The notes: generated by a model not told the origin, from the letters alone. A stretch of DNA of 24,134 bases from Sphaerochaeta sp. UBA5849 (GCA_002432715.1 DJGJ01000047.1:1-24134), one strand, 5' to 3'; shown: positions 1 to 7,499, counted from the stretch's first letter. Translations and numbers: made by a program.

Positions 1-567
1 GAGAAAATGAACAAAACGCTCCAAGGCCGTATCCCGGTCGAGCTTCTGCGCCACGGGATCACCACCATGGAGGGGGCGAACGCCTTCCTGTGGGACTATC
101 TTCCCCGCTTCAATGCACAATTCTCGCTCAAGGACGAGAAGGATCTTGCAAGCAGCACCTTCCTCCAAGCCCCCGGCGAGGCCGACATCAATGCCATCCT
201 GGCGGTGGTCTCCCAACGGGTGGTCGATGCGGGCAGCAGCATCAAGTACCACAACGCCTACTACCAGCCCTACGCCCAGCTTTCCGGCGGACTACGCCCG
301 AAACTCTTCGCCAAGGGTACGAAAGCCCTTGTCGTCAAGGCCTTCGACGGGACGCTGCTGGCCAGCATCAAAGATGCGACATACCTGCTCAGGGAAGTGG
401 AGAAGAGAAGCAGCCACAGCAAGGAATTCGACCCGGAAAGACCCCCTGCACCCAGGCAAAGGAAGTCTTCCACGCCTGCACCAGACCATCCCTGGAGAAC
501 AAGATTTCTCGCTCCGAATGTCCTGGAGTGCCACATCGCCAAGCCGAGGGAGGACTATGAGTCATGA
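1..567 (+). CDS. IS transposase, C-terminal part (5' end outside window)
   Basis: The reading frame is open to the left edge, so this is the 3' part of a longer gene; the ATG at position 7 is probably an internal Met. The visible ~186 residues look like the C-terminus of a DDE transposase of the ISNCY/IS1202-like type. There is a segment RHGITTMEGANAFL followed by a 'YLPRFN' stretch (residues ~16-37 from the ATG), a basic linker, and a closing HPWR motif (~161-164), which is typical of the C-terminal end of these enzymes. The family cuts and pastes its own element. It is followed by a 4-bp-overlapping small ORF and, about 210 bp on, a tandem repeat that may mark the element end. The catalytic DDE residues lie outside the window, so activity cannot be judged. 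Family call is moderate; transposase call is fairly good. Confidence 0.68.
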   Translation, partial: EKMNKTLQGRIPVELLRHGITTMEGANAFLWDYLPRFNAQFSLKDEKDLASSTFLQAPGEADINAILAVVSQRVVDAGSSIKYHNAYYQPYAQLSGGLRPKLFAKGTKALVVKAFDGTLLASIKDATYLLREVEKRSSHSKEFDPERPPAPRQRKSSTPAPDHPWRTRFLAPNVLECHIAKPREDYES

Positions 568-749
568 GATGGCGGGAGAAACAGGAAACCCTGCAGAGTC
601 TCAGGGAGGAGCATTCCTTCTCCAGCGACGAGTACGAAACGCTGGTGCAGAACATCAACGAGGAGCTTGAACAGGCTTCCTCAGACATTCTCCGGGCCTG
701 GGAAAAGGAGGCCCGGAAGGCCCGGAATACCGGCTGTTATGGATTCTAG
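564..749 (+). CDS. Small charged protein coupled to transposase (unknown function)
   Basis: A 61-residue ORF whose ATG overlaps the transposase stop as ATGA. A GAGGGAGG ribosome site lies 11-18 nt upstream inside the transposase gene, which suggests translational coupling. The product is almost entirely hydrophilic and predicted helical (rich in Glu, Arg, Gln, Lys), with no cysteine cluster, signal peptide or membrane segment, and ends in an uncharged GCYGF tail. I do not recognise a family. Its position makes it a candidate accessory gene of the insertion sequence, or a remnant of one. It may also be a chance ORF, though the coupling and a stop just before the repeat region argue for a real gene. 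Confidence 0.45.
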   Translation: MRWREKQETLQSLREEHSFSSDEYETLVQNINEELEQASSDILRAWEKEARKARNTGCYGF

Positions 750-780
750 AAGGAGGAAAAAATCATTTACGGGCTACACG

Positions 781-828
781 CAATTATTCTAAACCGATAA
801 CGAACAATTATTCTAAACCGATAACGAA
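781..828. repeat. Perfect 24-bp tandem direct repeat
   Basis: Two identical adjacent copies, 781-804 and 805-828, each beginning CAATTATTCTAAACC and ending GATAACGAA, with no base between them. The unit sits ~30 bp after the stop of the small ORF. It could be a doubled terminal repeat of the insertion sequence, abutting ends of two elements, or a target-site duplication product. I see no other copy in this window. Confidence 0.85.
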
Positions 829-1149
829 CGCACAAAATAATAAGGTCCTTCATACTACCCACAAGGCCTGATCTTTCACTGCATGAGAGCGTCAGGAAAT
901 GATGGAACCATCAAGAAACGATGTGTTTGATGGAAAACAGCGCGCTACACTTGGCAATACTTGTCATTGGCAGCCTTTCTCTTTGAGTCGCTTGAATCAA
1001 GAAACCAAAAGTCGGTGCATGATAAGGGACAAGCCATCACTATACTGAAGGCTCTGCCGGAAAGAGTAAAGTTTCTGATGAGAGCCTCCAGGATTCCAAG
1101 CACGAACACTTGTGCCCTGGCAGAGAACACACCAGAAACCTATAGGCGT
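829..1149. other. Gene-free spacer between IS end and topB
   Basis: No ORF with a ribosome site, codon pattern or recognisable protein was found on either strand. No clear RNA gene or T-tailed terminator is visible. It separates the insertion-sequence end from the 3' end of topB. Confidence 0.5.
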
Positions 1150-1163
1150 ATGTTTATAAACAT
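1150..1163. repeat. Perfect 14-bp AT-rich palindrome after topB
   Basis: ATGTTTATAAACAT reads the same on both strands and lies 5 bp beyond the topB stop codon. There is no U-tract typical of a strong terminator, so it may be a weak 3' end signal or a protein site. Confidence 0.4.
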
Positions 1164-1167
1164 CAAA

Positions 1168-3489
1168 TTACTTACGCTTTTTCTCGCGATCCCGCTTCTT
1201 TCGATCCTCATTTGCTTTCAGGAAATCTGCAAAACTGCCGCCTCCGGAAGGTGTTTGGTCAACCAGATGCTGGGATTGGGCCACAGGTCTCCATCCTCCT
1301 TTGTTCTCGCTTGTCCGCTCGCTGCGCTCTGAACGGTAGGCGAGCTTGCTGGGTCTGACCACCTCGATCACTGTCTCCCAGGTGTAGGTGGCAGATGCAT
1401 CGTCCGGCAGGGAAAACGCTTGGATCTGCGGTTTCTTTTTCAGTACGACTCGTTTTTTTGTTGCATCAGCCTCAACGGGCGCCACCTTTACCACCACGTT
1501 CTTCTTTGGTTCAGCCGGCTTTTGTTCCTGTGGCTTGGGCACTCGCTTCTTGACTTCCATCTCCTCATAACTGCAGGAGAGTTTCTGGCAAAGGAAGTGG
1601 TTCTGACCAATCTCATCGACGACCTTCATCATCGGCGTCTTGCAGTACGGACACGTCTTTGCATCGGGAAAATGCGGAGAGAACACCTCGCTGCTGGAAA
1701 CCACCTGGGCAACCAATGCCGAAGCATTGCGTTTGATGTCGTCGATGAAACGATCCCCGTCCTCCTTCCCTTCTGCTATATTGCCCAGTCGTTCCTCCCA
1801 GCGTCCAGTCAACTCGGGTGAACGAAGTTCTTCAGGGGCCAGTCGAACCAGCTCTCTTCCCTTGGGGGTTGGCACCAGTTCCTTGCCCACCCGCTCGATA
1901 TAGTGATTCTGAATGAGTTTCTCAATGATGTCGGCACGGGTTGCCGGGGTCCCAAGGCCGTTGGACAGCCGTTTTTTCAAGGATGCGTCATCCACGAATC
2001 GTCCGGCATGCTCCATGGCAGACAGGAGAGTCGCTTCGGTATACCGGGAGGGGGCGGTGGTGGCTAGCTTCCTGAGTTTGACGGAGTTGATGGTAACCTC
2101 ATCGCCCTCCTTCCAGCCCAACAAGGCAGGGCTTGCCTCATCCTCGTCTCCCGTCGAAACCTGGGCGCTTCGCTTGCCGATCAGGGTTGCCGCATTTCTC
2201 CACCCCTGCTCGACACCAATGGTCAGCCTGGTCTTGAAACGGCACCCTTCAACTTCGGCTGTCAAGGTGGTGGTCCGATAGACGTAATCGGGGCTGAGCA
2301 CTTCCAAAAAGCGCAGGACGATCAACTCCCACAAGGCTTTCTCCTGGGCATTGAGCCGGCCAAGATCCACCCGCTGCTCGGTCGGGATGATGGCATGGTG
2401 ATCGGTTACCTGCAGATCCTGCACAAAGCGATCTTCGTCGACGCGGAACCCCTCTTTGACAAAGCGGGCACAGAGGGGACTGAAGGGGGTGTCCTGCAGG
2501 CTGCGCAGCCTGTCAGGCAGGGTTGCGACGATATCGGTGGTGATGTAGCGGCTGTCGGTTCTCGGGTAGGTGACGATCTTGTGCTGCTCATAGAGGGCCT
2601 GCAACACATCCAAGGTCTGTTTGGCACTGAAATCGAGCAGGTTGTTTGCATCCCGCTGCAACTCGGTGAGGTCATAGGCAAGTGGAGGTTGCTCGCTTTT
2701 CTCCACAGTCTCCAGGCTCACCACCCTGCCCGACTTGCCGACGAGCGAGGTTTCCAGCTGTTTTGCCGTTGCCTCATCGGTGATTCTGATCGAGTCCTCG
2801 GTTGGGTAATAGGAAGCGCTGAACTGGGTGAAATCTGCTTTCAGGGTCCAGTAGAATCGTCCGCTGAAGGCCTCTATCTCATCCTCCCTCCGGGTCATGA
2901 GGGCCAAAGTCGGAGTCTGCACCCGGCCTGCCGATAGTTTGGCATCATAATGACAGGTAAGAGCCCTGGTTACATTCATCCCGACATACCAATCGGCGGC
3001 AGCCCTGCTTTCCGCCGCCTTGTAGAGATTGTCGTACAAGCTTGCATCCTTGAGGTTCGCAAACCCTTCCTTGATGGCTTTTTCAGTCTGGCTGCTGATC
3101 CACAGCCTATGGGCGGGGCCTTGGTAACCGGAGAGCTTCAGAATCCAGCGGGCAACCAGCTCCCCTTCCCGGCCGGCATCGGTGGCGATGACAATGCTTT
3201 CAATATCCGCTCTTTCGATCAAGCTCTTGACCACTGCAAACTGGTCCTTGCTCTGCTCGATGACCTCCTGTTGCAAAACAGGCGGCAACATGGGAAGATC
3301 ACGCAAGGACCATCGCTTGTAACGCTCGCTGTAAGCTGCAGGCTGGGCCAATTCCACCAGATGTCCCAATGCCCAGGTGACAATGTAGTGTTCTCCTTCA
3401 ATAAAACCGGTTTCCCGTCTATAGCAATTCAGAACACGCGCCAACTCTCTTCCAACACTCGGCTTCTCAGCAAGTACAAGCTTTTTCAA
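1168..3489 (-). CDS. topB: DNA topoisomerase III
   Basis: A type IA topoisomerase that passes single strands and decatenates DNA, acting in the cytoplasm with RecQ-type helicases in many bacteria. The 773-residue product has an N-terminal Toprim domain (LAEKPS at 6-11, the acidic ATDAGREGE at 102-110) and the central catalytic core with SAGRVQTPTL (187-196). The active-site tyrosine is Y308 in IVTYPRTDSRY. A GTPATRADII motif (513-522) precedes a C-terminal zinc-ribbon-like block (C613, C616, C634, C639) and a basic tail (~640-773) that ends in a run of Lys/Arg. The start is TTG at 3489, chosen because GGAGGAG sits a few bases upstream and the next residues are KKLVLAEKPS. It is divergent from the 3651 gene. 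TopB length is usual apart from the long lysine-rich tail. Very confident. Confidence 0.97.
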   Translation of the reverse strand: MKKLVLAEKPSVGRELARVLNCYRRETGFIEGEHYIVTWALGHLVELAQPAAYSERYKRWSLRDLPMLPPVLQQEVIEQSKDQFAVVKSLIERADIESIVIATDAGREGELVARWILKLSGYQGPAHRLWISSQTEKAIKEGFANLKDASLYDNLYKAAESRAAADWYVGMNVTRALTCHYDAKLSAGRVQTPTLALMTRREDEIEAFSGRFYWTLKADFTQFSASYYPTEDSIRITDEATAKQLETSLVGKSGRVVSLETVEKSEQPPLAYDLTELQRDANNLLDFSAKQTLDVLQALYEQHKIVTYPRTDSRYITTDIVATLPDRLRSLQDTPFSPLCARFVKEGFRVDEDRFVQDLQVTDHHAIIPTEQRVDLGRLNAQEKALWELIVLRFLEVLSPDYVYRTTTLTAEVEGCRFKTRLTIGVEQGWRNAATLIGKRSAQVSTGDEDEASPALLGWKEGDEVTINSVKLRKLATTAPSRYTEATLLSAMEHAGRFVDDASLKKRLSNGLGTPATRADIIEKLIQNHYIERVGKELVPTPKGRELVRLAPEELRSPELTGRWEERLGNIAEGKEDGDRFIDDIKRNASALVAQVVSSSEVFSPHFPDAKTCPYCKTPMMKVVDEIGQNHFLCQKLSCSYEEMEVKKRVPKPQEQKPAEPKKNVVVKVAPVEADATKKRVVLKKKPQIQAFSLPDDASATYTWETVIEVVRPSKLAYRSERSERTSENKGGWRPVAQSQHLVDQTPSGGGSFADFLKANEDRKKRDREKKRK

Positions 3490-3512
3490 TGCTCACTCCT
3501 CCACTCTGCTTG

Positions 3513-3542
3513 ACTATATAACCAAGATTGAGGAAGTGGCAA
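3513..3542 (-). promoter_or_regulatory. Promoter of topB
   Basis: On the minus strand TTGCCA (3537-3542), an 18-bp spacer, then TATAGT (3513-3518), 24 bp before the TTG start. Two well-matched hexamers; not tested. Confidence 0.55.
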
Positions 3543-3570
3543 GGGAGAAAAAACAGATATTATTGTCAGA

Positions 3571-3580
3571 AACAATTGTT
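3571..3580. promoter_or_regulatory. Palindrome AACAATTGTT upstream of redox genes
   Basis: A perfect 10-bp palindrome, followed by a looser TTGT-N5-ACAA dyad (3579-3591), just upstream of the predicted -35 of the redox pair and upstream of topB. The position suits an operator for either divergent gene; no regulator is assigned. Confidence 0.35.
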
Positions 3581-3595
3581 GTTATTGACAAGTAT

Positions 3596-3624
3596 TTGAC
3601 AAAACTCACCCTTTCCAGTATGGT
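3596..3624 (+). promoter_or_regulatory. Promoter of iron-sulfur/membrane protein pair
   Basis: TTGACA (3596-3601), 17-bp spacer, TATGGT (3619-3624), followed 26 bp later by the ATG at 3651. A second TTGACA at 3585-3590 overlaps the upstream region. Confidence 0.65.
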
Positions 3625-3650
3625 ACTCCGTACACCTTGGGAGGATATAT

Positions 3651-3893
3651 ATGGCTTTTTCTCTTGCATCACTGTTTGGACTGAAAGCACCCGACACCAC
3701 ACCCAAAACACTGGCCATTCTCAAGCATCGCTGCCCGCAGAATCACCGCTGTCCTGCTGTAGCTGCCTGTCCGGCAGGGGCCTTGAGCCAGAAAGGGCAG
3801 AAAGCACCGACTGTCGACCGAAGTCGATGCATCAACTGCGGAAAATGCACCCGCTACTGCTTTCCAAAGGCATTGGTGATGGAGAAGGTATGA
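3651..3893 (+). CDS. Small 4Fe-4S ferredoxin-like protein
   Basis: An 80-residue cytoplasmic iron-sulfur protein, probably an electron carrier. The C-terminal half has a canonical cluster motif C60-x2-C63-x2-C66-x3-C70. The N-terminal half has only three cysteines, spaced C28-x5-C34-x5-C40-P, in the pattern RCPQNHRCPAVAACPAGAL, so a standard second CxxCxxC motif is missing. This 'CPQNH-CPAV--CPAGAL' layout recurs in small ferredoxin-like proteins of anaerobes. GGGAGG lies 6-11 bp upstream of the ATG. The stop overlaps the next ATG (ATGA at 3890), so it is translated with a membrane iron-sulfur protein, which is likely its redox partner. Substrate and pathway are not evident. Whether it binds one or two clusters is open. 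Confidence 0.85.
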   Translation: MAFSLASLFGLKAPDTTPKTLAILKHRCPQNHRCPAVAACPAGALSQKGQKAPTVDRSRCINCGKCTRYCFPKALVMEKV

Positions 3894-4453
3894 GAAACAA
3901 GGGCTTGTTACCCAACCTGTATATCATCACACTTGCCTACTTTGCACTTGGCTTTGTCTCCATACTCTTTGCCAATCTCGCCATCCTTTGCATGGCCCTT
4001 CCTTTCATCCTGCTTGCAAAAACAAAAAAGAAAGTATGGTGCCAGACCTATTGCCCTCGTGCAAGCCTGCTCAATGCAGCAGGCAAGAAAAAGCACTGGA
4101 GAAAAAATCCTGCCTTGATCACAAGCGGAAAACTCAGGCGCATCATGCTCTGGTACTTTGGACTGAACCTGCTCTTCATCACCGGTTCAACCGTCCAAGT
4201 GGCGCTGGGAAACATGGAAGCAATGCCATTCATCCGGCTTTTCATCGTCATCGAGCTCTTCAGCCTGCCACAACTCATCACAGTCCAAGCCCCGCTCTTC
4301 CTTCTGCACCTCTCCTACCGTTTCTATGGCATGATGGCCTCGACAACCATCCTTGCCCTCATTCTTTCACGGATCTACAGGCCAAGAATCTGGTGTGCCG
4401 CCTGTCCGATAGGGACACTCAGCGATGCTCTTCTGAAAACACGGAGAGTATAG
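3890..4453 (+). CDS. Membrane 4Fe-4S-binding protein (NapH/CcoG-like, Fer4_5 type)
   Basis: A 187-residue membrane protein starting at the ATG that overlaps the previous stop, with GGAGAAGG just upstream. Hydrophobic segments lie at about 9-43, 86-104, 115-140 and 148-163. Each half ends in a cysteine motif facing the same side: C51-x3-C55-P (WCQTYCPRASLL) and C169-x2-C172-P (WCAACPIGTLSD). This paired arrangement is that of the polyferredoxin-like membrane proteins related to NapH, NosR and CcoG, which pass electrons between a quinone or cytoplasmic carrier and a partner. It is shorter than those proteins and lacks their extra ferredoxin domain, which the upstream gene may supply. The partner enzyme is not in the window. 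Membrane Fe-S role is well supported; physiological role is not. Confidence 0.82.
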   Translation: MRNKGLLPNLYIITLAYFALGFVSILFANLAILCMALPFILLAKTKKKVWCQTYCPRASLLNAAGKKKHWRKNPALITSGKLRRIMLWYFGLNLLFITGSTVQVALGNMEAMPFIRLFIVIELFSLPQLITVQAPLFLLHLSYRFYGMMASTTILALILSRIYRPRIWCAACPIGTLSDALLKTRRV

Positions 4454-5121
4454 CAGAATAGGATTTGATTTCAGGAACCAACCCATTGATTCCGACCTTG
4501 TTGCTTTGCAGTATAGAGATGTGAGTCAATTTTGAAAGAATGTGCCTTGGTGCGCGAAATTTGCAGATGGCACTGAAGATGTCGACAAGGACATCGACTG
4601 GTGCCCTCTTACTCTTCTTCCCGTCAACCAAGAAAAACGCACCCCTTTCGGAGTGCACCCCTCAAAGAACCGGGTAGTTGAAAGGTCCGCAGACCTGCCA
4701 CTTCACCAATCAAGAGAAGTACCGGCCAAACAGGTACGAGCTGCAGGAAATCAATCTCCTTGGCTCCCTAAAAAGAGGAGAAAACCCATCAGTTGGCACC
4801 ATTGTACTGGATGCCTCGGTACATCACCATGCATTTCAATTCTGTGTACAAATAATAAGGCCCTCCACCAGAGAGGACCCTAGGCTACTCGGAAGGCGTA
4901 CCAGCCTCCGTACTTCGCCGCTAAGAATATAGTAATCCTAATCCACCAAACGGCAAAGATGAATTCAAGTAGTGTACAATCCTATTGCAGTAAAGAAATT
5001 CGTGAGATACTAATAAATTAAAGGTTATAGAAAAGATTTCTTTTTGCTGTGCAAAAAAGTTTTGCCCAAAGTTTCTATTCATTCATTTAATTGTACTCAT
5101 AGTACAGATTTTTCAAATTCC
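4454..5121. other. Gene-poor stretch before ferredoxin
   Basis: About 670 bp without a convincing gene. Short ORFs exist (plus strand 4542-4883 and 4678-4932; minus strand 4658-4419) but lack ribosome sites and recognisable domains. The minus-strand one has a plausible-looking composition and overlaps the end of the membrane gene, so a decayed gene or mobile fragment is possible. The right part (from ~4935) is AT-rich and likely regulatory for the ferredoxin. Confidence 0.4.
5092..5106. promoter_or_regulatory. Dyad TGTACT-CAT-AGTACA upstream of ferredoxin promoter
   Basis: Perfect 6-bp arms around a 3-bp centre, 15 bp upstream of the predicted -35. Suitable as an operator or activator site; regulator unknown. 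Confidence 0.35.
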
Positions 5122-5150
5122 TTGACTCGCTTGCAAAGGCGGTATATAGT
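5122..5150 (+). promoter_or_regulatory. Promoter of ferredoxin gene
   Basis: TTGACT (5122-5127), 17-bp spacer, TATAGT (5145-5150). Both hexamers are close to the sigma-70 consensus, and an AAGGAG ribosome site follows before the ATG at 5186. Strong expression expected. Confidence 0.75.
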
Positions 5151-5185
5151 CAAAAGCAATGAAAACTAAGTAAGGAGTCAATATC

Positions 5186-5353
5186 ATGGCTTACAAGATC
5201 ACTGATGCTTGCGTGGCTTGCGGAACCTGCTTGCCCGAATGCCCGACCGGTGCTATCTCTGAAGGCGATATCTATGTAATCGACGCTGATGCATGCATCG
5301 ATTGCGGCACATGTGCCGATGTCTGCCCCACAGCTGCTATCATCCAGGATTAA
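5186..5353 (+). CDS. 2[4Fe-4S] clostridial-type ferredoxin
   Basis: A 55-residue cytoplasmic low-potential electron carrier. Eight cysteines form two canonical motifs, C9-x2-C12-x2-C15-x3-C19-P and C37-x2-C40-x2-C43-x3-C47-P, in two near-symmetric halves, exactly the size and layout of clostridial ferredoxins that serve pyruvate:ferredoxin oxidoreductase and hydrogenases. The start is set by TAAGGAGT 8-15 bp upstream. It stands alone: its own promoter lies immediately upstream and a hairpin terminator 18 bp downstream, so it is a monocistronic, probably abundant transcript. Presence of such a ferredoxin points to an anaerobic fermentative lifestyle. Confidence 0.97.
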   Translation: MAYKITDACVACGTCLPECPTGAISEGDIYVIDADACIDCGTCADVCPTAAIIQD

Positions 5354-5371
5354 GCCAACCAGTTTGGTTGT

Positions 5372-5403
5372 GAGACAGCGGATCCTGCTGTCTCTTTTTT
5401 TTT
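5372..5403 (+). terminator. Intrinsic terminator of ferredoxin gene
   Basis: GAGACAGC (5372-5379) pairs with GCTGTCTC (5387-5394) around a 7-nt loop and is followed by nine T residues. Confidence 0.92.
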
Positions 5404-5421
5404 AAAAAAACAGGAGAGTGC

Positions 5422-6087
5422 ATGCAAAGTGATGCGAACACAATCGGCGCTTCGGTGATGTTCATCGGACTATTGCTCGGTTTTTTTCTCTGCTTCTACG
5501 GCTATGTTGCAAAACGGCTTTTGGTAAGCATCCGAAGTGTTTTTTCAGGCAGCCTTGTTTTCCTTGCCCTTGCTCTGCTTGTATTCCAACAACAGTCACT
5601 GCTGACAAGCCTTGCATCAAATACTGTCCCCTCTGAGCTGTGGAACGTCATGTTCACAGACTTGGATTATCAGGGAGTATTGATCAACCTGCTCTCGTTC
5701 TGCATCGGGGGTTTGCTCCTTTTTTACCTGTCCAGAAGAAAGTCGTTTGCTGCCCACCTGATTGTAGCCTCCTTTACCGGCTTGAGCATGGGTTTGGTGA
5801 TTTTTTTGCTCATCCGCCGCTTTTTGCCCTTGCAGGCCAGTTTCATCATGTTTCTGGTGTTGCAGGTCATCATCCTCGCCTACTGCCTCATCCGGTTCGA
5901 CTCCTATATAGCCCTGGAAAGCGCCATTGCAGGCTCCTTACTGGTTTCCTACCTGCTTTCCCTCTTCTGGTATCTGGATTTCTGGCTCTTCTTCAGCTTG
6001 TGGGCGATCCTCGCATTCTTGGGAATCCTCAACCAATTGCACAGGCTTGGACGACCAAAGCCGGAGAAGGAGCAACAGAATGGATAA
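5422..6087 (+). CDS. Multi-pass membrane protein of unknown function
   Basis: A 221-residue very hydrophobic protein with about seven predicted membrane segments (roughly 8-29, 40-56, 85-102, 108-130, 138-157, 163-183, 185-204) and a basic, hydrophilic C-terminal tail expected in the cytoplasm. No signal peptide cleavage site, cofactor motif or recognisable family signature. Start supported by CAGGAGAG 4-11 bp before the ATG. Its stop overlaps the xseA start by 8 bp, so it is the first gene of a unit with xseA, xseB and purU; that neighbourhood gives no clear functional hint. Confidence 0.8.
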   Translation: MQSDANTIGASVMFIGLLLGFFLCFYGYVAKRLLVSIRSVFSGSLVFLALALLVFQQQSLLTSLASNTVPSELWNVMFTDLDYQGVLINLLSFCIGGLLLFYLSRRKSFAAHLIVASFTGLSMGLVIFLLIRRFLPLQASFIMFLVLQVIILAYCLIRFDSYIALESAIAGSLLVSYLLSLFWYLDFWLFFSLWAILAFLGILNQLHRLGRPKPEKEQQNG

Positions 6088-7276
6088 CCTGTTTATGACC
6101 GAGCTTTCCGTCTCCGAGCTGACCAGCTTGATCAAGCAAACCCTTGAGCAGGGATTTTACGGCCTGAAAGTCACCGGAGAAATCTCCAACTTCCGCCCCT
6201 CCTCGACCGGGCATTGGTTCTTTACCCTCAAGGATGCGTCATGTTCAATCAGTGCCGTCATGTTCAAAGGCTCCACCTGGAAGGTCGACTTCACCCCTCA
6301 GGAGGGTGACAAAGTTACGGTAACCGGAGGATTGGATGTCTATGGAGCTCGGGGAACCTACCAGCTTAAGTGCGATACCATGGAGAAATCTGGATTTGGT
6401 CAGATTCTGGCCATGCTGGAGATGCGCAAGCGCCACTATGCGTCCTTGGGCTATTTCGATGAGAAAACCAAGAAAGCAATTCCCAAGCTCCCCCTTCGGG
6501 TCGGTGTGGTGACCAGCCCCACCGGGGCCGCACTGCAGGATATCCTCAATATTCTGGAAAGAAGAGCCCCCTCACTTGATGTGCTGGTCCTCCCCGCAAC
6601 CGTTCAAGGAGAGGGTGCGGCATCCTCGATCGCCAATCGCATCCAACAAGCCAACAATCTTCTGCTCTGCGATGTCCTGATCGTCGGTCGTGGAGGCGGT
6701 TCGATCGAAGATCTGCTGCCCTTCAGCGAGGAGAGCGTGATTGAGGCCATCCATGCTTCAGAAATTCCGGTAGTCAGTGCAGTCGGCCATGAGATAGACT
6801 GGGCTCTCTCTGACTTTGTCGCAGACTTGCGCGCTCCTACCCCGTCCGCTGCAGCGGAATTGGTCAGCCAAGGATATCTGGATTACCGAAATCAGGTGGC
6901 AAATTTGCATGTGCAGCTGCAAAGGAGCATAGAAAACCGGCTGTTGCTTGCTGAGAGCAAGGTCAGACGTTTCGACACCAAGGCGATGGGGATGAGAATC
7001 AACAGCATCATCAGCGCCAAGGAGTATTTGCTCGCAAATGCAGGCAATAGCTTGGTCATTGCCCAAAAACAACTGCTGAAAAGCTATGCAGGACGGCTGG
7101 AACTTGCCATCAGAGAGTTGCAAGCCCTCAGTCCCCTTGCTATACTTGCCCGAGGCTATGCGGTCGTACATAACCAGGAAGGAAAGCTTGTTGCATCAAG
7201 AATGCAAGCAGAACCTGGCTCTTTGCTTACGCTGACATTCACCGATGGGAGCCGAAAGGCACTGGTAAAGGAGTAA
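6080..7276 (+). CDS. xseA: Exodeoxyribonuclease VII large subunit
   Basis: Catalytic subunit of exonuclease VII, which degrades single-stranded DNA from both ends into oligonucleotides. The 398-residue product has the N-terminal OB-fold (about 7-105, with ISNFRPSSTGHWFFTLKD) and a central catalytic domain. Its conserved blocks are VVTSPTGAALQDILN (D154), VGRGGGSIEDL (R204) and SAVGHEIDWALSDFVADLRAPTPSAAAE (H237, D240), matching the positions of the essential residues of the E. coli enzyme. A coiled-coil-forming region and a C-terminal LARGYAVV motif bind XseB. The ATG at 6080 is preferred over upstream in-frame codons because GAGAAGGAG precedes it and the OB-fold begins directly after. Followed 2 bp later by xseB. 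Confidence 0.96.
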   Translation: MDNLFMTELSVSELTSLIKQTLEQGFYGLKVTGEISNFRPSSTGHWFFTLKDASCSISAVMFKGSTWKVDFTPQEGDKVTVTGGLDVYGARGTYQLKCDTMEKSGFGQILAMLEMRKRHYASLGYFDEKTKKAIPKLPLRVGVVTSPTGAALQDILNILERRAPSLDVLVLPATVQGEGAASSIANRIQQANNLLLCDVLIVGRGGGSIEDLLPFSEESVIEAIHASEIPVVSAVGHEIDWALSDFVADLRAPTPSAAAELVSQGYLDYRNQVANLHVQLQRSIENRLLLAESKVRRFDTKAMGMRINSIISAKEYLLANAGNSLVIAQKQLLKSYAGRLELAIRELQALSPLAILARGYAVVHNQEGKLVASRMQAEPGSLLTLTFTDGSRKALVKE

Positions 7277-7278
7277 CA

Positions 7279-7488
7279 ATGAGTTTTGAAACAGATATTT
7301 CCAGAATTGAGGAGATCACTCAAAAACTCAACGCCTCTGATACATCCCTTGAAGAGAGCATCGCTCTGTTCGAGGAGGGAATGCGTCTGGCAAAAGCTTT
7401 GGAAAAAGCATTGGCCGAGGCGAAGCGCAGCGTAGAGATTGTATTGGGTGAAGACCCCCGGGAAGCTGAAATAACCCCTCTGCAATAA
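7279..7488 (+). CDS. xseB: Exodeoxyribonuclease VII small subunit
   Basis: A 69-residue, all-helical protein that wraps the XseA stalk; several copies bind one XseA. Typical family features are the start FETDISRIEEITQKL, the SLEESIALFEEGMRLAK hairpin signature (~22-40), and a second acidic-basic helix. Length is usual. AAAGGAGT lies just before the ATG, 2 bp after the xseA stop, so co-translation is expected. Confidence 0.95.
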   Translation: MSFETDISRIEEITQKLNASDTSLEESIALFEEGMRLAKALEKALAEAKRSVEIVLGEDPREAEITPLQ

Positions 7489-7499
7489 AGGCACCAGCA

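Larger units (their letters stand above)
1..828 (+). mobile_element. Right-hand part of an insertion sequence (left end outside window)
   Basis: Transposase C-terminus, coupled small ORF, and a perfect 24-bp tandem repeat ending at 828. The right boundary is inferred from that repeat. No inverted partner is visible because the left end is outside the window. Confidence 0.4.

Noticed and set aside
3536..3889. Upstream extension of the membrane Fe-S protein to 305 residues
   Set aside because: It runs through the promoter and the ferredoxin-like gene in another frame. The ATG at 3890 has a ribosome site and the ATGA overlap.
4542..4932. Plus-strand ORFs of 113 and 84 codons in the gene-poor stretch
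   Set aside because: No ribosome site, the second begins with TTG, no recognisable domain, and the two overlap in different frames.
5927..6079. Longer xseA starting at 5927
   Set aside because: The added residues are a shadow of the upstream membrane protein and do not fit the OB-fold start.
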